Shown here in pieces: positions 62,777 to 64,000 of a stretch of 64,000 bases of DNA. The stretch's first letter is position 1. Each line of letters opens with the position of its first letter. Origin of the DNA: Phaeodactylibacter luteus (GTDB lineage Bacteria > Bacteroidota > Bacteroidia > Chitinophagales > Saprospiraceae); NCBI RefSeq assembly GCF_007993045.1, contig NZ_VOOR01000003.1:144384-208383 (forward strand), written 5' to 3'. Below the pieces are notes generated by a model. That model saw nothing but the letters and a program-made list of their open reading frames with translations. It was not told where the DNA came from and searched no databases. Position numbers and translations under genes: made by a program.

Positions 62777-63062
62777 GCCATTTCCGGTTTATTCTAATCG
62801 TTACCCTGAACTTGGTCTGCAAGTTGAGGTCAAATTCAGCCCTAGGGTTCCCGTTCTTTTCCAACTGCTTCTGTGCATTGAAGATACCAAAATTGAAGCG
62901 ATTGACATAGTTGAGGTTTTTCATGGCCGTGGCTACAACCGGATTACGGTAATCGCTCGCTCCCGGGAAGTTTTCCGGGCGTACTTCTCCATAAAGCCCA
63001 AAAGCATAAACGACTGCGACATTTTAGTCAGCGTCCCCTCTAAAGTCTCTCCGGAATTATAG
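62775..63062 (+). CDS. Possible short ORF or gene remnant upstream of hsdM
   Basis: Open frame of about 95 residues starting near the ParA start (MPFPVYSNRYPELGLQVEVKF) and ending CDILVSVPSKVSPEL. The middle (CIEDTKIEAIDIVEVFHGRGYNRITVIARSREVFRAYFS) has plausible protein character, but no family was recognised. It overlaps the ParA 5' end on the opposite strand. It is AT-richer than the chromosomal neighbours. Could be a small gene or a decayed end of a larger one. Confidence 0.25.
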   Translation: MPFPVYSNRYPELGLQVEVKFSPRVPVLFQLLLCIEDTKIEAIDIVEVFHGRGYNRITVIARSREVFRAYFSIKPKSINDCDILVSVPSKVSPEL

Positions 63063-63194
63063 ATATTTAGGGCGGAAGGAGCACAAGCGAATAACAGTGC
63101 TTAAACGCCATTTTCCAAAAAGTCTAACCCTCCTTTAGCAATAGCAGGAAAAAGCAGGCGTTTTTCGGAAAAATTCAGAGCCACAAAACACATC

Positions 63195-64000
63195 ATGACA
63201 AGCATAAATCAAAGACAAGAACTACAAAACCAAATCTGGAAGATCGCTAACGAGGTGCGGGGCTCTGTAGATGGTTGGGATTTCAAGCAGTTTGTACTGG
63301 GCACGCTCTTCTACCGCTTTATCAGCGAAAACTTTACCAGCTATATCGAAGGAGGTGATGATAGTGTGAACTATCCGGAATTACCCGATAGTGTCATCAC
63401 GCCGGAAATCAAGGAGGATGCCATTAAGACCAAAGGGTATTTCATCTATCCCAGCCAGCTCTTTGTGAATGTGGCCAAAAACGCGAATACCAATCCTGAC
63501 CTCAATACGGACCTAAAAGCCATTTTTTCAGCCATCGAAAGCTCGGCTAGCGGGTATCCATCCGAACAGGATATCAAAGGGCTGTTTGCCGATTTTGATA
63601 CGACGAGCAGCCGCCTGGGCAATACGGTGGAAAACAAAAACAGCCGACTGGCTGCTGTCCTTAAAGGTGTAGCAGGGTTGAAGTTTGGAAATTTTGAGGA
63701 CAACGAGATTGACCTTTTTGGAGATGCCTACGAGTTTCTGATCTCCAACTACGCGGCTAATGCCGGGAAATCCGGTGGCGAGTTTTTCACGCCTCAGCAT
63801 GTCTCCAAGCTCATCGCACAGCTGGCGATGCACAAACAGGAAAAGGTCAACAAAATATATGACCCTGCGGTAGGCTCCGGCTCTTTGCTCCTGCAAGCCA
63901 AAAAGCACTTCGACAATCACATCATCGAAGAGGGGTTCTTCGGGCAGGAGATCAACCATACGACCTACAACCTGGCGCGTATGAACATGTTTTTGCATAA
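63195..64000 (+). CDS. hsdM: Type I restriction-modification methyltransferase subunit HsdM (3' end outside window)
   Basis: Start ATG at 63195 ([47 protein letters not shown]). It shows the HsdM N-terminal helical domain, a region with the [29 protein letters not shown] motif, then the methylase core [16 protein letters not shown] and SAM-binding motif [14 protein letters not shown]. The catalytic NPPY/NPPF lies beyond the window. HsdM methylates adenine as part of HsdR2M2S. The gene is AT-richer than the housekeeping genes here, consistent with horizontal transfer. hsdS and hsdR are expected downstream. Confidence 0.95.
   Translation, partial: MTSINQRQELQNQIWKIANEVRGSVDGWDFKQFVLGTLFYRFISENFTSYIEGGDDSVNYPELPDSVITPEIKEDAIKTKGYFIYPSQLFVNVAKNANTNPDLNTDLKAIFSAIESSASGYPSEQDIKGLFADFDTTSSRLGNTVENKNSRLAAVLKGVAGLKFGNFEDNEIDLFGDAYEFLISNYAANAGKSGGEFFTPQHVSKLIAQLAMHKQEKVNKIYDPAVGSGSLLLQAKKHFDNHIIEEGFFGQEINHTTYNLARMNMFLH

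Overview
The window is about 57% GC chromosomal DNA from a member of the Bacteroidota, most likely a marine Saprospiria/Lewinella-Phaeodactylibacter type. The lineage is inferred from four things. There is type IX secretion (T9SS) cargo with C-terminal sorting domains, and a PorP/SprF protein next to a giant PKD-repeat protein. Promoters have the Bacteroidota form (TTG, 18-19 bp, TAnnTTTG). Ribosome-binding sites are mostly absent.

Layout. 1-8.3 kb: the 3' part of tsaD, a DUF697/SHOCT protein, and a PorP/SprF-PKD protein operon. 8.6-13.4 kb: signal peptidase I with an extra membrane domain, an AspT/YidE-type transporter, an SDR and a GNAT. 13.7-20.4 kb: a GT39-like membrane protein, a 1-Cys peroxiredoxin, metX behind a SAM-I riboswitch, cutC and an SDR. 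20.5-26.5 kb: one giant secreted protein built from ten cysteine-framed modules with dockerin-like and cohesin-like parts. 26.7-44.7 kb: a TTG-start protein, RlpA-SPOR, a GDPD lipoprotein, a PDZ/T9SS protein, a GH13 lipoprotein with a metallophosphatase, a DUF1080 protein, an FKBP isomerase, a class III adenylate cyclase, NDH-2, gcvP and a ctlX-like amidinohydrolase. 45-53.8 kb: a nucleoside transporter divergent from uridine kinase, a choice-of-anchor B T9SS protein, a thioesterase, and a GT4-gmhA pair with a gmhB-like phosphatase nearby. 54.3-55.7 kb: a tandem array of 13 units of about 99 bp. 56-61 kb: a trehalose-6-phosphate synthase/phosphatase fusion, an EI24 membrane protein, a FAD oxidoreductase, a YjbR-like protein and tRNA-Arg(CCU). 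61.2-64 kb: a second, permuted copy of the array elements, a ParA ATPase, and the start of a type I restriction-modification hsdM that runs off the window.

Most genes look like housekeeping or envelope functions. The unusual content is in the intergenic DNA. A GC-rich, hairpin-prone dispersed repeat (up to about 230 bp) recurs at about a dozen sites in both orientations. A second 62-bp palindromic repeat occurs twice. The 99-bp structured unit occurs as a 13-copy array and again as a 2-copy locus 6 kb away that shares the same 3' flank. No transposase, CRISPR array or prophage gene was seen.

Functional links visible from layout: SAM control of methionine synthesis (riboswitch plus metX); nucleoside uptake and phosphorylation (CNT transporter plus Udk); heptose-containing surface glycan synthesis (GT4, GmhA, GmhB-like); T9SS export of surface proteins (PorP/SprF with PKD protein, plus three further cargo proteins); and an accessory ParA/type I RM segment beside a tRNA gene.
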